Positions 51,288-61,064 of a stretch of 64,000 bases of DNA are shown piece by piece (positions within the stretch are counted from its first letter, which is position 1; each line of letters starts with the position of its first letter). The stretch is from Streptomyces anulatus (lineage in GTDB: Bacteria > Actinomycetota > Actinomycetes > Streptomycetales > Streptomycetaceae). The position numbers and the translations under genes were made by a program. Below the pieces are notes generated by a model. It did not search any database. It was not told the origin of the DNA and saw only the letters and a program-made list of their open reading frames with translations. The stretch spans positions 992,001-1,056,000 of the forward strand of contig NZ_BMVK01000001.1 in assembly GCF_014650675.1 (NCBI RefSeq), written 5' to 3'.

Positions 51288-52676
51288 GTGACACACCCGC
51301 CGAGCGGCGGCACGCAGACGCTGCGCACGCCGGACCCGGTGTCCGCGCACGTCGACGTGGACGCACAGCACCGCACCACGTGGGCCGCGCAGACCGAGCG
51401 CCTGCGCGCCGTGGCGACGACCGAGCCCGGCAGGCTCCAGATCATCGGGGCCGTCCTGGCCCTGCTGGTCGTGGCGTTCGGCGCGGTGACCACCCTGGAG
51501 ATCTCGTCGCGGGCCTCGTCCGCCGACGACGTGGTCAGCCGCAGTCAGCCGCTCAGCGCCGACGCGGCGGACATCTACCGCTTCCTGGCGGACGCGGACA
51601 CGACGGCTGCCAGTGGGTTCCTCGCGGGCGCACAGGAGCCCGAGGCCGTGCACGAGCAGTATCGGAAGGACATCGAGGAGGCGGCCCGGCTGCTGGTGAA
51701 GGCCTCGGGGAGCACCGAGTCCGACAGCGCGTCCAGCCGTGAGATAGCCACCCTCAACAAGCTGCTCCCGGTCTACACGGGCCTGATCGAGCGCGCCCGC
51801 GCCAACAACCGCCAGGGACTCCCGCTGGGCGGCGCCTATCTCCGGTACGCGAACCAGAAGATGACCGGCGAGATGCTGCCGGCCGCCGAGCGGCTGTACG
51901 CGGCGGAGACGGGCCGGCTGGAGACGGACTCCGCCGACGCCCGGCAGTGGCCCCTCCTGTCGCTCGGCGCCGGGATTCTGGTGCTCGGCGCGCTGGCGTG
52001 GATGCAGCGGCGCACCTACCGCCGGACGAACCGGGTGCTGAACCACGGGCTGCTGGCGGCGACGGCCGCCGCCTCGGTGGTGGTGCTCTGGCTGGCCGTG
52101 GGGCACGCGGTGGCCCGTGCGGAGCTGCGGTCGGCGATGGTGCACGGCCAGGCGTCCCTGGATGTGCTCAACGACGCGCGGATCAACTCCCTGAAGGCGC
52201 GCGCCAACGAGAACCTCACCCTGGTGGCGCGTGGCGCGGTGCTGACCCCCGACGGCTCCGCCGACCAGTACGAGGCGGACTACACCACGGGGATGAAGGC
52301 GTTGAAATCCCAGTTGGAGAAGGCCGATCGGCTCGCGGACGACGAGAGCGGGAACGCGCCGGTCGCCGCCGCGGCCCAGGGCGTGGCCGAGTGGCAGGTC
52401 CGCCACCGCGAGGCCCGTGCCACGGACGACCACGGCGACTACGACGGAGCTCTGGAGCAGATCATCGGGACCGAGGGTTCCACCGGGCAGTCCTTCCAGC
52501 AGGTGGACGCCGCGCTGGAGAAGGCGCTCGCCCATGAGCAGGGCGAGTTCACCTCGGCGGCGAAGGACGGGCGGGGGGCCCTGCGGGGCCTGCCGATCGG
52601 CGCCGCGGCGCTGGCGGTCCTGGGGGCCGCCGGCGTGATCGTCGGGGTCAACCGCAGGCTCTCGGAGTACCGGTGA
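51288..52676 (+). CDS. glnX: GlnX-like four-helix membrane sensor
   Basis: A 462-residue membrane protein with a cytoplasmic N-terminus, TM1 (51-70), a 150-residue helical extracytoplasmic domain, a TM2-TM3 hairpin (221-239, 253-275) with a basic loop RRTYRRTNR, a second helical extracytoplasmic domain and TM4 (about 436-452). This layout and its place before glnH and pknG match mycobacterial GlnX (Rv0412c), which senses amino acids through GlnH and activates PknG. Both outer domains look like four-helix sensor bundles. GTG with GGGGGAGG upstream. It is the first gene of a seven-gene unit. Orthology is by architecture and synteny. Confidence 0.78.
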   Translation: MTHPPSGGTQTLRTPDPVSAHVDVDAQHRTTWAAQTERLRAVATTEPGRLQIIGAVLALLVVAFGAVTTLEISSRASSADDVVSRSQPLSADAADIYRFLADADTTAASGFLAGAQEPEAVHEQYRKDIEEAARLLVKASGSTESDSASSREIATLNKLLPVYTGLIERARANNRQGLPLGGAYLRYANQKMTGEMLPAAERLYAAETGRLETDSADARQWPLLSLGAGILVLGALAWMQRRTYRRTNRVLNHGLLAATAAASVVVLWLAVGHAVARAELRSAMVHGQASLDVLNDARINSLKARANENLTLVARGAVLTPDGSADQYEADYTTGMKALKSQLEKADRLADDESGNAPVAAAAQGVAEWQVRHREARATDDHGDYDGALEQIIGTEGSTGQSFQQVDAALEKALAHEQGEFTSAAKDGRGALRGLPIGAAALAVLGAAGVIVGVNRRLSEYR

Positions 52677-52687
52677 GAGGGGCAGCG

Positions 52688-53725
52688 ATGAGCAGGTCGA
52701 AGGAGCGTCCCGCGCGCGGCGGCCTGCGCGGCTGGGGCGGCGTGGCGGGGATGGCGGCGGCGTGCGCGGTCACCGCGGCGGTCACCCTGCTGCCGTTGGC
52801 CCACCACGGCGGCGGGGCGGCCGGAGCGGGCCTCCGGGGCGGCGGAGCGGTGACGGCCGACCGGGCGCGGGCCGAGGAGTGCACCGAGCCGGAGGCGAGC
52901 CTGCCCGCGTCGAGCGCCGACGGGCCCAGCATCGAGAGGATCAAGGAGCGCGGCAAGCTGATCGCGGGCGTCGACCAGAACAGCTTCCGCTGGGGCTACC
53001 GCAATCCGGCGGCCCGGGAGCTGGAAGGGTTCGACATCGATCTGGTGCGGGCCATCGCCAAGGACGTCCTGGGCGACCCGGACGCGGTGATCTTCCGCGC
53101 GATCCCCACCAACCAGCGCATCGCCGCCCTGGAGAACGACCGGGTCGACGTCGTCGTGCGGACGATGACGATCAACTGCAAGCGGCTGGAGCAGGTCTCC
53201 TTCTCCACCGCCTACTTCCAGGCAGGGCAGCAGGTGCTCGCCCCGAAGGGGTCGACGATCACCGGCTACGACGAGTCGCTGAAGGGCAAGCGGGTCTGCT
53301 CGGCCGAGGGCTCCACTGCGTACGAGGCGTTGGAGAGGAAGTCCTTCGGGGCGCTCTACAAGGACGACTTCGAGGGCACCGAGCGCGACCGGGACCTGCT
53401 GACCGTGCCCAACCAGCTGGACTGCCTGGTGCGGCTCCAGCTCGGTGAGGTCGACGCGGTCGTCACGGACAACGCCCTGGCGGCCGGCCAGGCGGCGCAG
53501 GACCCGGCGGTGGAGCTCAAGGGGAAGACCCCGTTCACCACGGAGTACTACGGCGTCGCGACGAAGAAGGGCGCCGACGACCTGGTGGCCCGGGTGAACA
53601 AGGTCCTCGTGGACTACCGGGCGGGCGGCAAGGACAGCGCCTGGATGACGTCCTACCGCAAGTGGCTGGCGGCCGGACTGCCCGGCATAGCGGGCCCGCC
53701 CGCCCCCAAGTACCGGGGCGACTGA
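52688..53725 (+). CDS. glnH: GlnH-like amino-acid-binding protein
   Basis: A 345-residue family 3 solute-binding protein with an N-terminal hydrophobic segment (residues 25-45) and no clear lipobox Cys, so probably membrane-anchored or secreted. The binding domain starts IKERGKLIAGVDQNSFRWGYR, with ELEGFDIDLVRAIAKDVLG, VVVRTMTIN (Arg for ligand carboxylate) and DAVVTDNALAAG. In mycobacteria GlnH binds Asp/Glu/Gln and signals through GlnX to PknG. ATG 52688 has GAGAGG upstream; a GTG at 52673 overlaps the glnX stop. No transporter genes accompany it, which fits a sensor role. Confidence 0.85.
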   Translation: MSRSKERPARGGLRGWGGVAGMAAACAVTAAVTLLPLAHHGGGAAGAGLRGGGAVTADRARAEECTEPEASLPASSADGPSIERIKERGKLIAGVDQNSFRWGYRNPAARELEGFDIDLVRAIAKDVLGDPDAVIFRAIPTNQRIAALENDRVDVVVRTMTINCKRLEQVSFSTAYFQAGQQVLAPKGSTITGYDESLKGKRVCSAEGSTAYEALERKSFGALYKDDFEGTERDRDLLTVPNQLDCLVRLQLGEVDAVVTDNALAAGQAAQDPAVELKGKTPFTTEYYGVATKKGADDLVARVNKVLVDYRAGGKDSAWMTSYRKWLAAGLPGIAGPPAPKYRGD

Positions 53726-53834
53726 CCCGGAGCGCCCCTGGGCGCACGGACCGGGGCGGGCGGACCGGAGCAGACCGAGACAGACCGATCCCGCCGGGCC
53801 CACCGGCCCGGCGGGGAGAGCGGAGAGGTGATCG

Positions 53835-55208
53835 ATGGGCGTCGCGGGATCCTTCCCCAGCTTCGCGGGGAGGCCCCCCGGCCCGGTCATGGACCGGGAG
53901 GAGGCGGACCGTGCGCTGGCCCGGCTCGGTGCGGAGCACGAGGCCATCGAGACCTCGCTCCTCGCGCTCCAGGACCATGCCGGCCGCCGGCTCCTGGAGG
54001 GCGCCGAGCTGACCGGCGTCACCCGGGAGCGCTGGGCCACGACCGAGCAGTCGATCACTCTGCTGTGGGGCTATTTCGACGCGTACGCGGGCGCCCTGTC
54101 CGAGGCCCGGGAGATCCGTGCGCGGCGGCGCCACCCCAACCGGGAGGACCTCGTCGCGCTGACCGACCTGCTGCGCGGCGAGGCCGTCACCGTCGCCAAC
54201 CCGGGTGCCGTGCCGCCGCCCTCGGTCGCGGGTCCGGCCAGGCTCTCCGAGCGGTTCTCCCTCCAGGAGCTGGTCGCCCGGATGAACGAGCTGTACGCCC
54301 GGTCCCTGGACATGGTCGTCTCCTCCGACTCCGTGTGGTCGGCGCTGCCCGCCCGGATCGATCTGCTCGCCGCCGAGCTGCACCGGACGCGTTCGCTGGC
54401 GCACTCCGTGGGGGTGCGGCCCGGTGAGCATCCGGCCGGGGACGATCTGGCGGAGATCACCGAGGAGCTGGCCACACTGCGGGTGCAGGTGATCTCCGAC
54501 CCGCTGGCGTTCTGGCTGCCGGGGCCCGGCAGCGCCGCGCCGGGCGGCGGCCGCCCCGACACCTCGCGCTACGACCGGGCGGCCCGCGCCCTGGAAGACG
54601 TACGGCGGGAGATCGAGGCGGTGCTCGCGGTCCGGCAGGATGCCGAGGCGCGGCTGGTGCGGCTGCGGGACGTGCTCTCGCGGGCCGACCGCACCCTGAC
54701 GGAGGCGAGGGCGGCGCGCGGCGAGGTCCTGGCCAAGATCGCGGCCTCCGAGGTGCCTGCGGTCAGCGGGCCGCCGACCGCCCTCCAGGAGCGGCTGGCG
54801 GCGGCGTCGGACCATCGCAGGTACGCCCAGTGGCACCGGCTCTCGCCGCTGCTGGAGTCGCTGGAGCAGGAGGCCGAGGACGAGCTGCTGCGCGCCCGGG
54901 AGTCGCTGACCTCGGTGACGGCTCCGCTGGCGGTCCGCGCGGAGCTGCGCGGCCGGCTCGACGCGTACAAGGCGAAGGTGGCCCGGCACGGCCTGGCGGA
55001 GGATCCGGTGCTGATCGAGCGGTACGACGCGGCGCGCCGCATGCTGTGGAGCGCGCCGTGCGATCTGCGGGTCGCCGAGCAGGCCGTTCTGCGCTACCAG
55101 CACGCGGTCGCGGACATGCTGACGCCGCGCCGGCCCGACGGACCGCAGGACCGGCGGGGCGCGGGCACCGGAACGGGCACGGGCGAACAGCAGGGGGAGA
55201 CACGATGA
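53835..55208 (+). CDS. coiled-coil protein of the PknG cluster
   Basis: A 457-residue, largely alpha-helical protein with long charged coils (ALEDVRREIEAVLAVRQDAEARL, RDVLSRADRTLTEARAARGE, LESLEQEAEDELLRARESL) and no signal or membrane helix. I recognise no domain. Its stop overlaps the kinase ATG (ATGA), so translation is coupled to PknG; a scaffold or adaptor role is inferred. GAGAGGTG precedes the ATG. The tail is Gly/Thr/Asp-rich. Confidence 0.75.
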   Translation: MGVAGSFPSFAGRPPGPVMDREEADRALARLGAEHEAIETSLLALQDHAGRRLLEGAELTGVTRERWATTEQSITLLWGYFDAYAGALSEAREIRARRRHPNREDLVALTDLLRGEAVTVANPGAVPPPSVAGPARLSERFSLQELVARMNELYARSLDMVVSSDSVWSALPARIDLLAAELHRTRSLAHSVGVRPGEHPAGDDLAEITEELATLRVQVISDPLAFWLPGPGSAAPGGGRPDTSRYDRAARALEDVRREIEAVLAVRQDAEARLVRLRDVLSRADRTLTEARAARGEVLAKIAASEVPAVSGPPTALQERLAAASDHRRYAQWHRLSPLLESLEQEAEDELLRARESLTSVTAPLAVRAELRGRLDAYKAKVARHGLAEDPVLIERYDAARRMLWSAPCDLRVAEQAVLRYQHAVADMLTPRRPDGPQDRRGAGTGTGTGEQQGETR

Positions 55209-58045
55209 GTACGCAGTGCCAGCGCCCCGCGTGCGAGGGGAACTACGAGGACATGGGCGGCGGTGAGCTGTACTGCGACACCTGCGGTCTGGCGCCGGTC
55301 GTCTCGCCGACGGGCATGGTCTCCTCGCCGCCGACCGGGATCGCCGGGGGCGGCCGGGCGAGCAGCCGGGACAGTTCCTCGGCCCGGTCCGGCTCCCGCG
55401 CCTCCGCGCGCTCCTCGTCCCGTTCGTCGACCTCGCGCCGCTCGGTCTCCGGCCGGCTGTCGCGCTCGCTGTCCGGGGCGTCCACCTCCCGTTCGGTATC
55501 GGTGCGTTCCTCGGGTTCGACGTCGGCGGCCTCGGCCCGGGGGCGGCTCGGCGTCGGCCTGGTGGACGTCCCGGACGTGCCCCGGCCCGATCCGCGCACG
55601 GCGGTGATGGAGAACCCGGAGGTGCCCGAGCGCAAGCGGTTCTGCTCCCGTTCGGACTGCGGTGCGCCGGTGGGCCGTTCGCGCGGTGAGCGGCAGGGCC
55701 GCACCGAGGGCTTCTGCACGAAGTGCGGTCACCCGTACTCCTTCGTGCCGAAGCTGACCGGCGGCGACATCGTGCACGGCCAGTACGAGGTCGTGGGCTG
55801 TCTGGCGCACGGCGGGCTCGGCTGGGTCTATCTCGCGGTGGACCGGGCCGTGTCGGACCGCTGGGTGGTCCTCAAGGGCCTGCTGGACACCGGCGACCAG
55901 GACGCGATGGCGGCCGCGATCTCCGAGCGCCGCTTCCTCGCCGAGATCGAGCACTCCAACATCGTGCGGATCTACAACTTCGTCGAGCACCTGGACCAGC
56001 GGACCGGCTCGCTCGACGGCTACATCGTGATGGAGTACGTCGGCGGCAAGGCGCTCAAGGAGATCGCCAACGAGCGCCGCACCCCGGCCGGCAAGCGCGA
56101 CCCGCTGCCGGTCGAACAGGCCTGCGCGTACGGGATCGAGGCGCTGGAGGCGCTCGGCCATCTGCACAGCCGCAACCTCCTCTACTGCGACTTCAAGGTC
56201 GACAACGCGATCCAGACCGAGGACCAGCTCAAGCTGATCGACATGGGCGCGGTGCGCCGGATGGACGACGACGAGTCGGCCATCTACGGGACGGTCGGCT
56301 ACCAGGCCCCCGAGGTCGCGGAGGTGGGCCCGTCGGTGGCCTCCGACCTCTACACGGTGGCCCGGACGCTGGCGGTCCTCACCTTCGACTTCCAGGGGTA
56401 CACGAACGTCTTCGTGGACTCGCTGCCGGACCCGGACAACATCGAGGTGTTCCGCACCTACGAGTCGTTCTACCGGCTGCTGGTGCGGGCCACCGACCCG
56501 GACCCGGCCCGCCGGTTCGCCTCCGCGGCGGAGATGGCCGAGCAGCTGACGGGGGTGCTGCGGGAGGTCGTGGCGCTCCAGACGGGCCGGCCGCGCCCGG
56601 CCCTGTCGACGCTGTTCGGCGCGGAACTGCGGGTGGTCGACACGGAGTTGTTCGCCCGGCAGACGGACGACGTCTCGCGGCTGGGCGGCCGGGAAACCGG
56701 CTCCGGGCGTGGCGGGCTCCTGGGGCGCCGCAAGGGCCGCGGCCTTCCGCCGTCCGGCGTTCCGGCGCAGGGCGGCACCTGGCAGCCCCATGGCGGCGCG
56801 GCTCCGGTCGAGCCGGGGGCCGTGACGTCCGCGGTGGCCGGGGCGCTGCCGGTGGGGGCCCGGCCGCCCGGTCCTGCGGGGGCCCACCCGTCAGGTCCGG
56901 CGGGGGCCTCTCCGCTCGCGGCGCCGCCGACCCATGTCCGCGGCTCGGCGCAGGGCGTCGCCCCGTACGCTCCCCCGGCGCATGCTCCGCTCCCGGCGCC
57001 CCGGGCGGCGGAACCGGCCCCGGGCACGCCCGTCGGGCCGTATGTCACGACCGGCCCGTACGGCCCCTTCGGGTCGACCTCCGGGGGCGTCCTGCTCACC
57101 CTGTTCGACACGCGGGCCACGTCGCTGGCGCTGCCGGTCCCCCGGGTCGACGCGATGGACCCGAACGCCGGTTTCCTCGCCGGTCTCATGGCCTCCGCCC
57201 CGGCCGAGCTGATCACGGCCCTGCACACGGTGCCGGCCCCCTCGCTGGAGACCCGGCTGCGGGAGCTGCGGGCCCGGCTGGAGCTGCGGGAGCTGGACTC
57301 GGCCGCCCGTGCGCTGACCACCCTGGAGGGTGAACACGCGGACGACTGGCGGGTCGTCTGGTATCGCGGCGTCACCTCGCTGGTGACCGGTGACCACGAG
57401 ACGGCGGCGCTCTCCTTCGACGCGGTCTACGACGCGTTCCCCGGGGAGATGGCGCCCAAGCTGGCGCTGGGGATCTGTGCTGAGGTGCTGGGCCAGCTGG
57501 ACAACGCCGCCGAGTACTACCGCCTGGTGTGGGCGACCGACCCGGGATTCGTCAGCGCCGCGTTCGGCCTGGCGCGGGTGCAGATCGCCGCCGGCGAGCG
57601 GGCCGGGGCGGTGAGCACCCTGGAGTCGGTGCCGGAGGCCTCGATCCACTACACGGCGGCGCGGGTCGCCGCCGTCCGGGCGCGGCTGCGCGAGCGCTCG
57701 CACCGGGAGCCGCTGCTGGCCGACCTGACGGCCGCCGGCATCCAGGTGGCGGCGCTGGCCGCGTTCGGTCTGGACCCGGTGCGTCACGAGCAGTTGTCGA
57801 CCGAGGTACTGGGCAAGGCGCTCGACTGGGTACTCTCCGGTAGTGCCGGTGTCCCGGGGCCGGCCGGACCGGCCGCCGGTTCGCCGGGTGCACGCAAGCT
57901 GCTCGGCGCCGAACTGAACGAGCGGGGGCTGCGGTTCGGGCTGGAACGCTCGTACCGGATGCTCGCCCGGCTCGCTCAGCGGGGCGACGAGAGGATCGAA
58001 CTGGTGGAGCGGGCCAACCGTTTCCGCCCCCGGACGTGGGTGTGA
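55205..58045 (+). CDS. pknG: Ser/Thr protein kinase PknG
   Basis: A 946-residue PknG-type kinase. Order: zinc knuckle 1 (Cys5, 10, 24, 27), a Ser/Arg-rich linker (53-114), rubredoxin-like knuckle 2 (Cys147, 152, 171, 174), kinase domain (about 194-480), a Gly/Pro linker (about 500-640) and a C-terminal TPR domain (about 690-946). ATP-site AHGGLGW and Lys224, the non-RD catalytic loop LLYCDFKVDN (Asp329, Lys331, Asn334) and DMG (Asp346) match Mycobacterium tuberculosis PknG, including non-RD regulation. The first Cys pairs are Cx4C, not Cx2C. In mycobacteria it controls glutamate metabolism through FHA protein GarA. Confidence 0.93.
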   Translation: MSTQCQRPACEGNYEDMGGGELYCDTCGLAPVVSPTGMVSSPPTGIAGGGRASSRDSSSARSGSRASARSSSRSSTSRRSVSGRLSRSLSGASTSRSVSVRSSGSTSAASARGRLGVGLVDVPDVPRPDPRTAVMENPEVPERKRFCSRSDCGAPVGRSRGERQGRTEGFCTKCGHPYSFVPKLTGGDIVHGQYEVVGCLAHGGLGWVYLAVDRAVSDRWVVLKGLLDTGDQDAMAAAISERRFLAEIEHSNIVRIYNFVEHLDQRTGSLDGYIVMEYVGGKALKEIANERRTPAGKRDPLPVEQACAYGIEALEALGHLHSRNLLYCDFKVDNAIQTEDQLKLIDMGAVRRMDDDESAIYGTVGYQAPEVAEVGPSVASDLYTVARTLAVLTFDFQGYTNVFVDSLPDPDNIEVFRTYESFYRLLVRATDPDPARRFASAAEMAEQLTGVLREVVALQTGRPRPALSTLFGAELRVVDTELFARQTDDVSRLGGRETGSGRGGLLGRRKGRGLPPSGVPAQGGTWQPHGGAAPVEPGAVTSAVAGALPVGARPPGPAGAHPSGPAGASPLAAPPTHVRGSAQGVAPYAPPAHAPLPAPRAAEPAPGTPVGPYVTTGPYGPFGSTSGGVLLTLFDTRATSLALPVPRVDAMDPNAGFLAGLMASAPAELITALHTVPAPSLETRLRELRARLELRELDSAARALTTLEGEHADDWRVVWYRGVTSLVTGDHETAALSFDAVYDAFPGEMAPKLALGICAEVLGQLDNAAEYYRLVWATDPGFVSAAFGLARVQIAAGERAGAVSTLESVPEASIHYTAARVAAVRARLRERSHREPLLADLTAAGIQVAALAAFGLDPVRHEQLSTEVLGKALDWVLSGSAGVPGPAGPAAGSPGARKLLGAELNERGLRFGLERSYRMLARLAQRGDERIELVERANRFRPRTWV
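55361..55546 (+). repeat. Ser/Arg-rich low-complexity linker of PknG
   Basis: Codons 53-114 are about half Ser, with Arg, Gly, Thr and Ala, giving repeated S-R and R-S steps (RSSSRSSTSRRSVSGR). It separates the two zinc knuckles. The DNA is unusually rich in TCC/TCG/TCC-type Ser codons. Confidence 0.8.
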
Positions 58046-58047
58046 AG

Positions 58048-59481
58048 ATGTCACAGAGCCACCAGCAGCCCGCCCTGTCGAAGTGCCCCGGCTGCGAAGA
58101 GCCGCCGGTTGCGGGCGACCTGTTCTGCGGGGCGTGCGGCTACGACCTCTCGGCCGTTCCGGCGCGCCCCGACGACCGGCCCACGATGGCCATCACCGTG
58201 CCGCCGGCCGCCCCGGCGGCCGAAACGGTGCGGTGGCCCATCGCCGAGGAGACCGACAGTTCGGACGTGCCCGCGCCCGTGGTCCGTCCGGCGGACGTGC
58301 CGGGGACGGACTCGGGCGGCAGGCCGCTGACCGGGCCGGACACGCCGGACGCGGAGTCCGGGCGGGGCGCGGCGTCGCCGTCCGGGCCGGTGCGGACGGG
58401 CGGGCCGGATTCCGCGGCCGCCCGGGTGCGCCACGACGACCGGGCGGACCCGGGCGGTGCGGAGGCCTCCGGTGACTTCGCGCTGGCCGCCCCCGATCCC
58501 CGGGCGCCGGAGCACGCCGCCGCGCTCGCCGCCGCCCCCGCCCCCGGGGCGAAGGTCTGTGTGGCCTGCCGCTCCGGCCGGGTGGACGCCGACGGCTACT
58601 GCGAGAACTGCGGGCACGCCCAGCCCCGTGAGCGCGACCACATGGAGCAGGAGCTCGACGCGGTGGCCGCCGTCAGCGACCGGGGCCTGCGCCACCACCG
58701 CAACGAGGACTCCTTCGCGGTGTCCTCGACCGCGCTGCCGGACGGCTCGCCCGCCGTCGTCGCGATCGTCTGCGACGGCGTCTCCTCGGCGAGCCGTCCC
58801 GACGAGGCGTCGGCGGCCGCCGCGAGCGCCGCCAACGAGGCGCTGCTGGAGTCCCTGCCGCGCGGTGCGCACCCGCAGCAGGCGATGCACGAGGCGATCG
58901 TCGCCGCGTCCGAGGCGGTCAACGCCCTGGCGCAGGAACCGGCCGGGGCGAGGGAGCACGACGCGCACCGCCACCAGAACGCCCCGGCCTGCACCCTGGT
59001 CGGCGCGATCATGGCGGGCGGCCTGCTGATCGTCGGCTGGGTCGGCGACAGCCGGGTCTACTGGGTGCCGGAGGACCGGACCCAGCCGACCGCCCGGCTC
59101 ACCGAGGACGACTCCTGGGCCGCGCAGATGGTAGCGGCCGGCCTGATGAACGAGGCGGAGGCGTACGCGGACGAGCGTGCCCACGCCATCACCGGCTGGC
59201 TCGGCGCCGACGCGTACGAACTGGAGCCGCACACCGCCGCGTTCAAGCCGGACCGGCCGGGTCTGGTGGTCGTGTGCACGGACGGCCTGTGGAACTACGC
59301 GGAATCCGCGGAGGAGATGGCCGCCGCCGTCCCGGCCGACGCCCAGCGACAGCCGCTGCACGCGGCCCGCGCGCTCGTCGGACACGCTCTCGACGGCGGG
59401 GGCCACGACAACGTAACAGTGGCGCTTCTGCCGTTCGCCGTACGGCCGCAAGGGGCAGGATCGGCCTGCGACACCGTTTGA
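58048..59481 (+). CDS. PP2C-type Ser/Thr phosphatase with two zinc knuckles
   Basis: A 477-residue protein. Residues 12-31 (CPGC, CGAC) and about 168-188 (CVAC, CENC) form two four-Cys knuckles around a Pro/Asp-rich linker. The PP2C domain (about 200-465) has metal-binding RNEDSF, VCDGVSS, GDSRVYW, a DDSW motif and GGGHDNVTVALL. It should dephosphorylate kinase targets and probably opposes PknG. The start is ATG 58048; GTGs at 58036 and 58042 overlap the kinase stop. The shared knuckle design with PknG and the FHA protein suggests a common docking partner. Confidence 0.9.
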   Translation: MSQSHQQPALSKCPGCEEPPVAGDLFCGACGYDLSAVPARPDDRPTMAITVPPAAPAAETVRWPIAEETDSSDVPAPVVRPADVPGTDSGGRPLTGPDTPDAESGRGAASPSGPVRTGGPDSAAARVRHDDRADPGGAEASGDFALAAPDPRAPEHAAALAAAPAPGAKVCVACRSGRVDADGYCENCGHAQPRERDHMEQELDAVAAVSDRGLRHHRNEDSFAVSSTALPDGSPAVVAIVCDGVSSASRPDEASAAAASAANEALLESLPRGAHPQQAMHEAIVAASEAVNALAQEPAGAREHDAHRHQNAPACTLVGAIMAGGLLIVGWVGDSRVYWVPEDRTQPTARLTEDDSWAAQMVAAGLMNEAEAYADERAHAITGWLGADAYELEPHTAAFKPDRPGLVVVCTDGLWNYAESAEEMAAAVPADAQRQPLHAARALVGHALDGGGHDNVTVALLPFAVRPQGAGSACDTV

Positions 59482-59571
59482 GCCGGTTTTCCGCCCTTGC
59501 CCCGACCCCGTGTCAGCCGCCCGCGTCCCCTCTTCACCTGATCCCCTGTGGAGCCTCAAGGAGCCGACCAG

Positions 59572-60933
59572 ATGGCCAACTTCTCCAAGTCGAACGTGCC
59601 GCAGTTCTCCGTCGAGGTGTACCAGAACGAGTTCCTGCCCGAGGGCGGTCGTGAGGTCAACGCGATCGTCACCGTGACCTCGACCGGCGGCGGCACCACC
59701 GGCGGCATACCGCTGGCGGGTTCGACGCCCTCGCCCGCGTACGGGCCGGGGCAGGGTCCCGACGCGGCCGTGGTGCTGATGGTCGACTGTTCCGGCTCGA
59801 TGGACTACCCGCCGACGAAGATGCGCAACGCGCGCGACGCGACGGCGGCGGCCATCGACGCCCTGCGCGAGGGCACCCGGTTCGCGGTGGTCGCCGGGAC
59901 GCATGTGGCCAAGGACGTCTATCCGGGCAACGGGCGGCTCGCGGTCGCCGACCAGCAGACGAGGGCCCAGGCCAAGGACGCCCTGCGGAAGCTGAGCGCG
60001 GGCGGGGGCACCGCGATCGGCACCTGGCTGCGGCTGGCCGACCGGCTGCTGGGCGCGGCCGAGGTGGATATCCGGCACGGCATCCTGCTGACCGACGGCC
60101 GCAACGAGCACGAGGCGCCCGAGGACCTGCGGGCGGCCCTGGACTCCTGTGCCGGCCGGTTCACCTGCGACGCCCGCGGGGTGGGCACCGACTGGGAGGT
60201 GAAGGAGGTCACCGGCATCGCCGCAGCCCTCCTCGGCACGGCCGACATCGTCGCCGACCCGGCGGGCCTGGCCGCGGACTTCACGCGGATGATGGAGAAC
60301 GCCATGGGCAAGGAGGTCGCGGACGTGGCTCTGCGGCTCTGGACGCCGGTGGGGGTGGAGATCCGGTTCGTGAAGCAGGTCGCGCCCACGGTCGCGGATC
60401 TGACCGGGCGGCGGACCGAGGCAGGTCCCCGGGCCGGGGACTACCCGACCGGTTCCTGGGGCGACGAGTCCCGCGACTACCACGTGTGCGTCCTGGTGCC
60501 GGAGGCCGGGATCGGCCAGGAGATGCTGGCCGCCAGGGTGTCGCTGATCCTGCCCGACCCCTCGGGTGCGGGCGCTCCGCAGACGCTGTCGCAGGGCCTC
60601 GTGCGGGCCGTGTGGACGGACGACATGGTGGCCTCGACCTCGATCAATCCGCAGGTCGCGCACTACACGGGTCAGGCGGAACTGGCACAAGTCATCCAGC
60701 AGGGCCTGGACGCACGCAAGTCGGGCGACTTCGACGGCGCGACGGCGAAACTGGGCCGTGCGGTGCAGCTGGCGTCGGCGTCCGGGAACCAGGACACTGC
60801 GAAACTGCTTTCGAAGGTGGTCGACGTCGTCGATGCCGCGACAGGTACTGTGCGACTGAAGGCGAAGGTTGCGGAAGCGGACGAGATGACCCTCGAAACG
60901 CGCTCCACCAAGACCGTTCGCGTCAAGAAGTAG
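59572..60933 (+). CDS. von Willebrand factor A domain protein
   Basis: A 453-residue VWA protein. The MIDAS motif is DCSGSMDYP (Asp72, Ser74, Ser76) with the supporting Thr in GGGTAIGTWL and Asp in LLTDGRNEHEAPEDL. The C-terminal 200 residues include a beta region and a helical tail with an AKLGRAVQLASASGNQDTAKLL segment. It binds divalent metal and usually mediates protein-protein contacts. AAGGAG at 59558-59563 precedes the ATG. Its place between PP2C and FHA genes suggests it assembles signalling partners; no TerD-type neighbours are present. Confidence 0.87.
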   Translation: MANFSKSNVPQFSVEVYQNEFLPEGGREVNAIVTVTSTGGGTTGGIPLAGSTPSPAYGPGQGPDAAVVLMVDCSGSMDYPPTKMRNARDATAAAIDALREGTRFAVVAGTHVAKDVYPGNGRLAVADQQTRAQAKDALRKLSAGGGTAIGTWLRLADRLLGAAEVDIRHGILLTDGRNEHEAPEDLRAALDSCAGRFTCDARGVGTDWEVKEVTGIAAALLGTADIVADPAGLAADFTRMMENAMGKEVADVALRLWTPVGVEIRFVKQVAPTVADLTGRRTEAGPRAGDYPTGSWGDESRDYHVCVLVPEAGIGQEMLAARVSLILPDPSGAGAPQTLSQGLVRAVWTDDMVASTSINPQVAHYTGQAELAQVIQQGLDARKSGDFDGATAKLGRAVQLASASGNQDTAKLLSKVVDVVDAATGTVRLKAKVAEADEMTLETRSTKTVRVKK

Positions 60934-61064
60934 CACGGCACGGTCATCGGACGACCACCGGGCCGTGAGCACAGAGCAACCCTACGTATGCGTTGGGCAA
61001 GGACGCCCGCGATCGACAGCATGACGGCCCCCGGGGCCGGAAGAGGAGAGGGGGAAGCGCCGAC

